Shown: positions 53,683-61,681 of the stretch, one piece after another
Position numbering within the stretch: the first letter of the stretch is position 1
Layout of the letters: each line of letters opens with the position of its first letter
NCBI GenBank assembly: GCA_965224275.1
Contig: CBDCYR010000001.1
Span: 183,972-247,971 of the forward strand
Direction of reading: 5' to 3'
Length of the DNA stretch: 64,000 bases
Origin: CAUZWH01 sp965224275
GTDB taxonomy: Bacteria > Pseudomonadota > Alphaproteobacteria > SHVV01
The notes under the pieces: model-generated
What the model was told of the DNA's origin: nothing
Seen by the model: the letters and a program-made list of their open reading frames with translations, nothing else
The model's database searches: none
Position numbers and translations under genes: made by a program

Positions 53683-53858
53683 GGATGCCTCCTCCTCTGG
53701 GGGTTGGTCACACCACCACCTTGGCACACTGCGATGCCGTCGGGAGGAGGCGTCCACTCCATCAATTTTGGACGCCGATTGACACACTGAGGTAGCAATG
53801 CAGCATGAAGGCGTCTTACAAGGCTAGGAATCGACGACACACTTTGACGACAAAACAG

Positions 53859-53893
53859 TTGACAACAATATCGTTGTATATGTTTATTACAAC
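53859..53893 (+). promoter_or_regulatory. AT-rich promoter with operator-like dyads before the NTPase operon
   Basis: A TTGACA box at 53859-53864 is followed by AT-rich sequence. Two overlapping dyads are present: ACAACAATATCGTTGT (53862-53877, two mismatches) and GTTGTA-N9-TACAAC (53873-53878 with 53888-53893). No -10 box is convincing. The position, 24 bp before the ATG at 53917, suggests repressor control of the operon. Confidence 0.45.
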
Positions 53894-53916
53894 AAATCTG
53901 TTGAATGTGGTGTGCC

Positions 53917-55157
53917 ATGAAATCATCCACGGGCCGTTGGGTAAGCGGTGACGACTTCTTCGACCGCGAGGCCGAATTAGATCGTCTTGAAAGGCTGATC
54001 CAAGATCGTAACCATGTGTTGTTGACCGGGCAGAGACGCATGGGAAAAACCAGTGCGTCCGGGAACTCGGGCGGCGGCTTGAAGCAAAGGGCTGGATATT
54101 TCTCTTTGCCGATGTCGAAGGCGCGACCTGCCCTGAGGATGCAATTGCGGACATCGCTAAAGCCGCACACTCGGTTCGCCCTATCGCGAAGCGCTCCGCC
54201 AAGGCAATGCTCCGCTGGTTCAACGACAAGATCGAGGAAGTCAGCGCGGTGGAATTCAGAATCAAGTTTCGGGCCGGGCTGGATGCAGGAAGTTGGCGTC
54301 GTCACGGTGCGCAGTTCCTTCGTGATTGCGCTGTGCAGGACCAGCCGGTGCTCCTGGCCATCGATGAGCTGCCAATCTTCCTCAAGCGGATATTGTCTCA
54401 TGATGGTGATGCAAAACGGGTCGAAGAGTTCCTGAGCTGGTTGCGCGGCGAGGTGCAGGACCTGGGAGAGGAGTCACCAGTCCTCATCGTGTCGGGCAGC
54501 ATCGGTCTAGAACCCCTCGTGCGCAGGCTCGGCATACCCGACCGCATCAATCATTTCTACTCCTATCCTCTGCGGCCATGGGACCGCGACACCAGCATTA
54601 GGTGTTTCGAGCGGCTCGCGGAGAGTAAGGGGCTGCCTGTGGAGGACGGCGTCGCTCAGGCAGTCTACGACGTACTCGGAATAGGTATTCCTCACCAGGT
54701 TCAGTCCTTCTTCGCGCGGCTATGCGACTTCATTGCCATGCAGGCCCGGGATCGGGTGGAAGTCAGGGATGTCGAGAGGATTTACCGCACAGAGCTTCTC
54801 GGGCCTTCGGGACAGAGTGATCTCGCGCACTACGAGACGCGGCTTGAGGAGGCCTTGGAAGGGGAGACTTACACCGTTGCCATGCAGATTCTTGCCGAGG
54901 CAGCTACCCAAGGAGCATTCACGCCGGCCGCCCAGCGGCGACTCGAACAGCTTTACGCTACGGTCATGGACGATGCGCCCGGTGGCATCTCGGATGCTCT
55001 CGAAGTGCTGAAGCACGACGGCTATATCGACGTGGCCGATGGGGGCTATCGCTTTTCGTCGCGCCTGTTGAAGGATTGGTGGGCTGCGCGTTTCCGGGAT
55101 CACTACATCGCTCTCGACGACCGAATCGGTGGAGCTGGATCTCAGGAGCAGCCGTGA
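53917..55157 (+). pseudogene. Archaeal-type P-loop ATPase, first gene of the NTPase operon, with a frameshift
   Basis: Frame 1 (ATG 53917) reads MKSSTGRWVSGDDFFDREAE, LDRLERLIQDRNHVLLTGQR and Walker A RMGKTS. The frame then shifts near 54055, and frame 2 continues RELGRRLEAKGWIFLFADVE, AKAMLRWFNDKIEEVSAVEF, Walker B QPVLLAIDELPIFLKRILSH, VSGSIGLEPLVRRLGI and a winged-helix-like C-terminus (DALEVLKHDGYIDVADGGYR, FSSRLLKDWWAARFRDHYIA). The joined protein is about 413 residues, of the archaeal_ATPase/STAND-adjacent group. The shift lies directly after the phosphate-binding loop. The stop overlaps the ATG of the next gene (TGATG at 55155), so the two are translationally coupled. Confidence 0.8.
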
Positions 55158-58100
55158 TGACCGAGGCTGTTGATCGACCGATCCGCAAGTTCAATCCGGG
55201 GACCCTCCAAACCGACGAGGAAGTCATGCAACAGTTCGTGGTTCGAAACCACGAATTAGGCACCGTGCTCGACGTCCTCCGCGGGAACAGTGAATCGTCG
55301 TCCTGCCAGCACGTCTTAGTCGTTGCTCCCCGTGGGCGGGGAAAAACCATGCTGTTGGCTCGCGTGGCCGCGGAGCTGCGCTCCAAGGATGAATTCCTTA
55401 AGCATCTGTTGCCGGTCAGGTTTATGGAAGAGAACCAGGAGATTTTCAACCTGGCCGACTTCTGGCTCGAAACCCTGTTTCACCTTGCTCGGGAATGCGT
55501 ATCACACGACCCCGGGTTGGCACAGGAACTGCGCGATAGCCATGCCGCGTTAGGCGAACGCTGGCGCGAACAGACGCTGGAAGGACACGCCCGCGCATCG
55601 GTTCTGGATGCGGCGGATCGGCTAGACCGCAGGCTCGTCCTCATGGTCGAGAACCTTCAGGCGCTCTGCAAGGACGTTGACGAGGATTTCGGGTGGAAGC
55701 TTCGCGGGGTCCTGCAGACGGAACCCCAGGTCATGTTGCTGGCTTCAGCCACCAGTCGATTCGAGAGACTCGACGACGCAAAGCAGCCGTTTTTTGAGAT
55801 GTTCCGGTTCATCGATCTGAAACCGTTGACCACTGAGGAGTGCCGCCGCCTGTGGCAGATCGTCAGCGGCGACACGGTGAGCGGCCGCGAGATGAGGCCG
55901 CTTGAGATTCTGACCGGTGGAAGCCCACGGCTTCTGGTTATCGTCGCGACTTTCGCGCGGCACAAGTCCCTGCGCCGGCTAATGGAAGAGTTGGTGACAT
56001 TGGTCGACGAGCACACCGAGTATTTCCGTGGGCATTTAGAAGTTTTTGCCAAGACCGAGCGGCGCGTTTATGTGGCTGTTCTCGACCTCTGGCGGCTGTC
56101 GACACCCGGCGAGATCGCCGCGCGGGCGCGCATGGACATTCGGGCCGTGTCGACCATGCTCGGGCGTCTGGTCGACCGTGGCGCGGTGATCATGGAAGGG
56201 AACGGCAGGAAGCGGCAGTACGCTGCCGCGGAACGTCTTTACAGCATCTACTACAAGCTGCGGCGCGAACGCGACGAGGCGGCCGTCGTGGAAAACCTGA
56301 TCCACTTCATGGCGGTGTTCTACAGCGAAGCGGAACAGACGGAGATGTTTCCTGTGCTGATTTCGGAGGCGGCGGGATCACCGGCCATACGGGAGGGCCT
56401 TGACAGGGCGGCTGCTGGAATACCGGAACTCGACAAGTATCTCGCGAAAGTGCGTCCCCCCAGCGTGGAGGAGACGCGACCTGTCAAGGTCGAGATCTCC
56501 GGGCAGGCTGTATTTGAGGAGCTCCAGGCTCGCGCCTCGGTGACAGTGGTAGACTCCGAGTTGGTTAAACGGCTCTCCACGGAGATCTCCAAGGCGTTCG
56601 AGGAGGAGGCATTCGAGAAAGTTATCGGGATCGTGGAGCAATCCGTGTCTTCCCTTGACCCGGAGTCTTCTCAAGTGCCGGGTGCAGTCGCTGCTTGGGC
56701 ACTGAATAGGAAAGCGGCCGCGCATGAGAAGCTGGGTGACATGGCTTCGGCGGTGTCGGCCTACGAAGAGGTGGTGGAGCGTTTCGGCGCCACTGAGGAC
56801 CCGAATTTGCAGTTGCTGGTCGTCACGGCGCAGGGCTTCAAGGGGGATGCTTTCCGGCAGTTGGGTGACATGGCTTCGGCGGTGTCGGCCTACGAAGAGG
56901 TGGTGGATCGTTTCGGCACCAGCGAGGACCCGAATCTGCAACAGGGGATTGCTGCGGCACTGATCGACAAGGGCCATGCACTCGGAGAACTGGCCGATCC
57001 GGTCTCGGCGGTGTCGTCCTACGAGGAGGTGATGGAGCGGTTCGGCGCCAGCGAGGACATTAATTTGCGTCGGTTGGTTGCCACGGCGCAGGGCTTCAAG
57101 GGGGATGCTTTCCGGCAGTTGGGTGACATGGCTTCGGCGGTGTCGTCCTACGAGGAGGTGGTGGAGCGTTTCGATGCCAGCGAGGCCCTGGATTTACAGT
57201 GGTGGGTCGCCACGGCGCTGATCGACAAAGGTCATGCTTTCCGGCAGTTGGGTGACATGGCTTCGGCGGTGTCGTCCTACGAGGAGGTGGTGGAGCGTTT
57301 CGGTGCCAGTGAGGATCCGAATCTGCAGCGGTGGGTCGCCATGGCGCTGACCGACAAGGGTCATGCTTTCCGGCAGTTGGGTGACATGGCTTCGGCGGTG
57401 TTGGCCTACGAGGAGGCGGAGGAGCGTTTCGGCGCCAGCGAGAGCCCGAATCTGCAGGAGTGTGTCGCCATGGCGCTGACCGACAAGGGTCATGCTTTCC
57501 GGCAGTTGGGTGACATGGCTTCGGCGATGTCGGCCTACGAGGAGGTGGTTGAGCGTTTCGGCGCCAGTGAGGATCCGAATCTGCAGCGGTGGGTCGCTAG
57601 GGCGCTGGCCGCCAAGGGGGATACTTTCCTGCATCTGGCCGATCCGGCCTCGGCGGTGTCGGCCTACGAGGAGGTGGTGGAGCGTTTCGACGCCAGCGAG
57701 GCCCCGGATTTGCAGGAGTGGGTCGTCGTCACGAGGATTTTCAAGGCTGAGATACAAACTATGCTTGGACGCGCCGAAGACGCTTTACGCACATGCGACG
57801 AGCTTGAACGAAGACTCAGCGTTCTGGACGGCGAGAGCAAAAGCACACTGACATGGCGAGCAATGCGTGTGCACATGCAGGCGCTACTGGTTCACGAAAA
57901 TGTCCAGGCAGCCGTGGATGTATTCCAGTCGTTCTATGAAGCTTTTGTGCCCGGAAATGAAACGATGATGCGCCAAATATTAGAGCTTGTACCCGATTTG
58001 ATCGCCGCCGGTGCAGCGGGGCAAGATCTTGTGGAGATCTTGTCGAGTGACGACACCAAGGCTGCCACTTTGACACCTCTTCTCGTTGCCCTGCGTCAAT

Positions 58101-58198
58101 ATGCGGGCGAGCCGGTTCGCGAACCGGCCGAAGTTCTTGAGGTCGCGGCAGATATCCGCAAGCGCATCCAGGAAAGAAAGGCGGCGCAACCCTCATAG
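55157..58198 (+). CDS. AAA/STAND-like ATPase with winged helix and TPR-like repeat array
   Basis: A 1,013-residue protein. About residues 20-300 are a P-loop NTPase: VVRNHELGTVLDVLRGN (EREL-like entry), Walker A VVAPRGRGKTMLLARVAAEL at 55-75, Walker B-like RRLVLMVENLQALCKDVDED, sensor VMLLASATSRFERLDD. A MarR-like winged helix follows (about 335-400, TPGEIAARARMDIRAVSTML, AERLYSIYYKLRRERDE). Residues 526-869 are eight 43-residue TPR-like repeats (GDMASAVSAYEEVVERFG), then a helical C-terminal region. The repeats are nearly identical, which suggests recent duplication. It is probably a cytoplasmic sensor ATPase working with the upstream ATPase; the function is unknown. Confidence 0.85.
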   Translation: MTEAVDRPIRKFNPGTLQTDEEVMQQFVVRNHELGTVLDVLRGNSESSSCQHVLVVAPRGRGKTMLLARVAAELRSKDEFLKHLLPVRFMEENQEIFNLADFWLETLFHLARECVSHDPGLAQELRDSHAALGERWREQTLEGHARASVLDAADRLDRRLVLMVENLQALCKDVDEDFGWKLRGVLQTEPQVMLLASATSRFERLDDAKQPFFEMFRFIDLKPLTTEECRRLWQIVSGDTVSGREMRPLEILTGGSPRLLVIVATFARHKSLRRLMEELVTLVDEHTEYFRGHLEVFAKTERRVYVAVLDLWRLSTPGEIAARARMDIRAVSTMLGRLVDRGAVIMEGNGRKRQYAAAERLYSIYYKLRRERDEAAVVENLIHFMAVFYSEAEQTEMFPVLISEAAGSPAIREGLDRAAAGIPELDKYLAKVRPPSVEETRPVKVEISGQAVFEELQARASVTVVDSELVKRLSTEISKAFEEEAFEKVIGIVEQSVSSLDPESSQVPGAVAAWALNRKAAAHEKLGDMASAVSAYEEVVERFGATEDPNLQLLVVTAQGFKGDAFRQLGDMASAVSAYEEVVDRFGTSEDPNLQQGIAAALIDKGHALGELADPVSAVSSYEEVMERFGASEDINLRRLVATAQGFKGDAFRQLGDMASAVSSYEEVVERFDASEALDLQWWVATALIDKGHAFRQLGDMASAVSSYEEVVERFGASEDPNLQRWVAMALTDKGHAFRQLGDMASAVLAYEEAEERFGASESPNLQECVAMALTDKGHAFRQLGDMASAMSAYEEVVERFGASEDPNLQRWVARALAAKGDTFLHLADPASAVSAYEEVVERFDASEAPDLQEWVVVTRIFKAEIQTMLGRAEDALRTCDELERRLSVLDGESKSTLTWRAMRVHMQALLVHENVQAAVDVFQSFYEAFVPGNETMMRQILELVPDLIAAGAAGQDLVEILSSDDTKAATLTPLLVALRQYAGEPVREPAEVLEVAADIRKRIQERKAAQPS
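56732..57763 (+). repeat. Eight tandem 129-bp coding repeats
   Basis: Units start at 56732, 56861, 56990, 57119, 57248, 57377, 57506 and 57635, always exactly 129 bp apart. Most share GGGTGACATGGCTTCGGC; units 3 and 8 have CTGGCCGATCC instead. The protein period is 43 residues, with variable positions clustered after the conserved AYEEVVERF helix (for example LLVVTAQGF, GIAAALIDK, WVAMALTDK). Confidence 0.95.
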
Positions 58199-58439
58199 TA
58201 CAGAGGGGCTGCGACCCGGACCGTGCCTGCATGCTGCCCACTCTTTAACTATGTATGTGCACGGGGCGACGGCACGGTTGCGGGACTCTTGCCGTGGCCG
58301 TCGCTGCCGCCGCTTCCATCCGTCTCTGATTTCCGCCATCCCATTAGCAGCCCGAGGCACACGAGCGACCTCTCCAGGAAACGACACAGCTGACAGCGAT
58401 GTTTGAAATCACCAAGGATCAACTTAGGGGCACCTCTAA

Positions 58440-59371
58440 GAGTCCGACTCGAAACTCTATGTTTGATAACAGTACCTTGCGAGCCGCCTTGTGAGGAGTC
58501 GGATGTTGGCGACAAGAATCCATGCCTGTGCGGAGGCGATTGATTTCTCCCAATCCTTGGCCAGTCGACGGCATCGGTTGAGCCAGGCGAAGGTCCTCTC
58601 GACGACCCATCGTCTGGGCAGGAGCTCGAAGCCCTGGGCGGTGTCTGAGCGCTTGATGATCTCGAGCTTCCAGCGGCCGATGTCCTCAAGGGCGCCCTCG
58701 AGTTTCGGTCCCGCGTAGGCGGCGTCGGCGAAGAGGTGACGCAGCCGGGGGAAGCGATGACGGATCGATTTGAGGACCTCGGGCGCGCCGTCGCGGTCCT
58801 GGATATCGGCTGCGTGCACGATCAGGCCGACCAGCAGGCCGAGTGTATCGGTGACGATGTGACGCTTGCGGCCCTTGATCTTCTTGCCCGCGTCATAGCC
58901 CCGAACACCACCGCTTTCCGTGGTTTTCACGCTCTGGCTGTCGATCACCCCGGCGCTCGGGCCGGCCTCGCGTCCTTCCAGCTCCCGGGCCGCCATGACC
59001 AGGTGATGGTTGATGCTCTCCAGCAGGCCGTTGGAGCGCCAGTCGTAGAAATAGCGCTGGACCGTGGAAGGCGGAGGGAAGTCGTTCGGCAACATCGCCC
59101 ACTGGCAGCCCGTCGAGGCCATGTACATGACCGCATCCATGACATGGCGCAGGTCCGTCGTCCTCGGCCGGCCGATCTTCTTGCGCGGCGGCATGAGCGG
59201 CGCGATCAACGCCCACTCTCGATCCGTCAGGTCGCTTGCGTAGCGCCCGCCACGGCGCTCATAATTCGGGCGAGTGATTTCGGTCCACATGTTGTGCCTC
59301 CTCGTTTGCTTTGACACAACCGAGTAAGCCACAACCGACTGAAATCACTCAACTAGTTTCGGGTTGGCCTC
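58440..59371 (-). mobile_element. 932-bp IS5-family element, copy 6
   Basis: Flanked by TAA at 58437-58439 and 59372-59374. It sits within the terminal repeat of the older IS5-group element, 12 bp from that element's tip. Confidence 0.92.
58457..59290 (-). CDS. IS5-family transposase, copy 6
   Basis: Majority-form transposase, ATG at 59290, apparently intact. Confidence 0.93.
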   Translation of the reverse strand: MWTEITRPNYERRGGRYASDLTDREWALIAPLMPPRKKIGRPRTTDLRHVMDAVMYMASTGCQWAMLPNDFPPPSTVQRYFYDWRSNGLLESINHHLVMAARELEGREAGPSAGVIDSQSVKTTESGGVRGYDAGKKIKGRKRHIVTDTLGLLVGLIVHAADIQDRDGAPEVLKSIRHRFPRLRHLFADAAYAGPKLEGALEDIGRWKLEIIKRSDTAQGFELLPRRWVVERTFAWLNRCRRLAKDWEKSIASAQAWILVANIRLLTRRLARYCYQT

Positions 59372-59523
59372 TAAGAATTGGTGAGTTTCCGGAGGATATT
59401 GTTTAACCAGGTTGTCACCAGCTCCAGCCATGCCGGAGCCGAGATTTTCGGGGTCTTCCACGCTCCAATGGAGTTATTTCCGCCACAAGACCGTCCCCAG
59501 GCGGTCTCCTTCTCCGAGTATCG

Positions 59524-60567
59524 TCACACGGCCGCCGCGAGACGCTCCAGTTGGACCAGGCGGCGCATGTTGTAGGCGAGGTTCTTCAACCCGATCCGCG
59601 CCTTCGCCCGCACCAGCCCGACACTACGTACCAGCGTCCCGCCCATGTCGTTGCTCTGGGCCCCGAAGACATGCTCGACGCGGACCCGAACCGACGAACG
59701 GGTCTTGTTGCCTTGCTTCTCGCGCTCGCTCAGCGGCTTGTTGCGGCGGCCCTTGCGATGGATCCGGCTCCGCAACCCCTTCTCCTTCAGCGCCGCCTCG
59801 ATCTCCGCCGAGCGGTAAGCGCTGTCCGCCCACACACCCAAAGCCGTGTTGTCCCCATCCAGGATATCGTCGAGGACTTGGCTGTCGTGCTCCGCAGCGT
59901 CGCTCACATGATAGCGCCGCACCAGCTTGTGCCGACGGTCCACGTTGACATGGTTCTTGTAACCGTAATGGCTCTTGCCGTGCTTCTTGGTCCACCGCGC
60001 CTCGACATCCTTTTGGCGCCGCTTTGCCGGCTTGTCCTCCCAGCCTGCCGGCGTCTCGCCCGCCTTTATCCGCGCGTTCTCCTCGCGGCTGTTGCGCTGT
60101 TTGGGTACCGCCACAATCGAGGCGTCGATGATCTGGCCGCCCATCGCCAGATAGCCCTGATCCTTCAGGTAGCCATCGAACGTCTCGAATAAGGCCTCGA
60201 TCACGCCAGCTTGCGTTAACTGTTCGCGGTACAGCCACACCGTCTTGGCGTCGGGAACCCGGCCCTCTAGACCCAACCCCAGAAATCACATGAACGACAG
60301 ACGGTCACGGATCTGATGCTCAACTTGGTCGTCCGAGAGATTGTAGAGCGCGCACAGAATGATCGTCTTGAACATCACAATCGCATCCCACGGCTTGCGT
60401 CCCGCCCGCGATTTACGCGCCTTGTCCGCACGCCGCCACACCGCCTCAAGACGCGCGCGCAAGTCTTCCCACGGAACCACCCCGTCGATCTTCAAAAGCG
60501 GCTCGTTCTTGGCGTCAAGACCGGAATACCGGTTCCCAAGATCGAAAAACCCCATCTGACCCATCAA
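59524..60567 (-). pseudogene. IS5-group transposase with one in-frame stop
   Basis: From ATG 60567 (MMGQMGFFDLGNRYSGLDAK) the frame runs to RDRLSFM, then TGA at 60286-60288, then continues in the same frame FLGLGLEGRVPDAKTVWLYR, IIDASIVAVPKQRNSREENA (Asp), GVWADSAYRSAEIEAALKEK (Asp) and VRVRVEHVFGAQSNDMGGTL (Glu). The family normally has Arg at the stop position (SFMRFLGLG), so a CGA-to-TGA change explains it. The intact protein would be about 347 residues. Confidence 0.88.
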
Positions 60568-61115
60568 CCACGCCTCCCGCTATCAACAAATCGTCAACCC
60601 GATTCTAAATCGACGACGCCCGAAAAAGGAGAATTTTTAGAGGTGCCCTTAGGCAAATGAGCGACGTTCACCTTCGCGAACTTGTCGCTCGCTTGTGCGA
60701 AGCGGAACTACGCTCGGCCGGCGCGCCCGTCAGCGCCGTCAGATGGGCAGGCGCCCAAACCGCCCCGGACGGCGGCCTGCATGTCGATTGCAGGGTTGAA
60801 GACGAAGGCTTCTGTGGAGATTTCGTACCGCGCCCCAGAACTGGATTCCAAGTGAAGAAACCGGCGATGCCTCCCGCAAGAATCGCCAAGGAGATATCCC
60901 CGTAGGGGCTTCTCCGACCGATATTCGCAGAGCTCGCCGCAAGCGACGGCTGTTACATCATTGTCAGCCTTGATGATGATCCCACCGGAGACCCAGCGAT
61001 CCGGCGGCAAGTCGCAATGCGGGAGCAACTCGACCAGGCCCGCATCTCGAGTGAGCTGAAAACTGACTACTACGGCCGCAACGAACTCGCGAGCTGGCTT
61101 CAACAACATCCTGGC

Positions 61116-61639
61116 TGTCAATCGGCGCCCAAAATTGGGGGCTTATATACATGACTAGACAAGTCCTTATTTCGCTCCGCGGATCAGCAAGAAGCCCTCA
61201 TAGATGAGCAAGGAAACCGTAAACGGCACCATAACCAGCCACAAGGTCCCGCTCTCCAGTCCACTGCCTGCCATCTTTGCCAAGTAATTGTAGGCGTATA
61301 AATGAACTAGCGCCCCGACCAGGACCGTTACTACGAGCCGAGGCCGTTCGGTTTCGCCGCGCATCGAACCGAGGATTTTCTCCATGAAAACGAGTACGAG
61401 GGCGACGACTGCGAAAGGGTCAATCCAATCAAATATGGGCTTGGCCGCCGCGGGATTGGCGGCGTAGAAGAAGTTGTTCAGCGTCAAAACGAAAGCTACG
61501 ACGAGCATGAAGCATCCTTTTAGTGACCGCATATTTCAACTTCTCCAATTCTTCCGTTGTGTCTAGTCATGTATATAAGCACCCAATTTTGGACGCCGAT
61601 AACCCCCAATAGGGGGTCAATATTCCACGCCGAACAACA
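61116..61639. mobile_element. IS21-derived mobile cassette carrying a membrane-protein gene
   Basis: The right tip (61584-61639, read on the minus strand from TGTTGTTCGGCG) is identical over 56 bp to the left end of the IS21 at 49856. The left tip (TGTCAATCGGCGCCCAAAAT from 61116) matches that element's right end with few changes. CCTGGC flanks both sides (61110-61115 and 61641-61646). Inside the tips, a further inverted repeat contains CTTATATACATGACTAGACA. There is no istA or istB; one membrane-protein gene is carried instead. Confidence 0.8.
61167..61532 (-). CDS. Small four-helix membrane protein, cassette passenger
   Basis: A 121-residue protein with four hydrophobic segments: FMLVVAFVLTLNNFFYAANP, PFAVVALVLVFMEKILGSM, LVVTVLVGALVHLYAYNYLA and TLWLVMVPFTVSLLIYEGFL, ending RGAK. 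GGAGAAGTTGAAAT precedes the ATG. No family was recognised. It is the only gene in the IS21-derived cassette and may be a passenger without transposition function. Confidence 0.7.
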   Translation of the reverse strand: MRSLKGCFMLVVAFVLTLNNFFYAANPAAAKPIFDWIDPFAVVALVLVFMEKILGSMRGETERPRLVVTVLVGALVHLYAYNYLAKMAGSGLESGTLWLVMVPFTVSLLIYEGFLLIRGAK

Positions 61640-61681
61640 CCCTGGCGAAAACCGCTCTCCACGACACCCGAGCTCATGTCC

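Larger units (their letters stand above)
52385..53757 (-). mobile_element. IS110-family element 3 (IS1111-like)
   Basis: Subterminal inverted repeats GTGGACGCCTCC (52385-52396) and GGAGGCGTCCAC (53746-53757); the tips extend a few bases further. It is inserted in the IS21 right-end repeats. The 3' side (below 52654) is long and noncoding, as in element 1. Confidence 0.78.
49856..53786 (+). mobile_element. IS21-family element with IS110 nested in its right end
   Basis: The left end starts TGTTGTTCGGCGTGGAATAT and contains internal end repeats (GGCGTCCAAAATTGACCCCC). istA and istB fill 49972-52201. The right end is interrupted by IS110 element 3: reading the minus strand, TGTGTCAATCGGCGTCCAAA at 53786 continues, after the IS110, as CCCCCAATCGGCGTGCAATA at about 52379. 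Flanking bases do not match, so one side has been rearranged. Confidence 0.8.
58428..60648 (-). mobile_element. IS5-group element (about 1.29 kb) carrying IS5 copy 6 inside its left end
   Basis: The tips GGGCACCTCTAA (58428-58439) and TTAGAGGTGCCC (60637-60648) are complementary, and TTAG flanks both sides (58424-58427 and 60649-60652), matching the YTAR target of the IS5 subgroup. Removing copy 6 and its TAA leaves 1,286 bp. Confidence 0.85.
58399..61115 (+). pseudogene. 5' part of a large defence-like gene, broken by nested IS, an amber codon and a cassette
   Basis: The ATG at 58399 starts MFEITKDQL; the IS5-group element splits codon 10. After the second TTAG (60649-60652) the same frame continues RQMSDVHLRELVARLCEAEL, SAVRWAGAQTAPDGGLHVDC and FVPRPRTGFQVKKPAMPPAR to KEISP. 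An in-frame TAG at 60903 follows, after which the frame reads on as LLRPIFAELAASDGCYIIVS and TDYYGRNELASWLQQHPG up to the cassette at 61116. The pattern (N-terminal CEAELR, QTAxDGGLxV, FQVKKPxMP, GxYIIVS, LAxWLxxHPG) matches my memory of the N-terminus of very large uncharacterised proteins in defence islands. No domain function is claimed. Confidence 0.7.

Noticed and set aside
56732..57763. Regular repeats as a possible CRISPR array
   Set aside because: The 129-bp units are coding, in frame and without spacer-repeat structure; they encode TPR-like helices.
59412..60192. Plus-strand frames opposite the IS5-group transposase
   Set aside because: They are shadows of the transposase reading frame, which has all DDE motifs.
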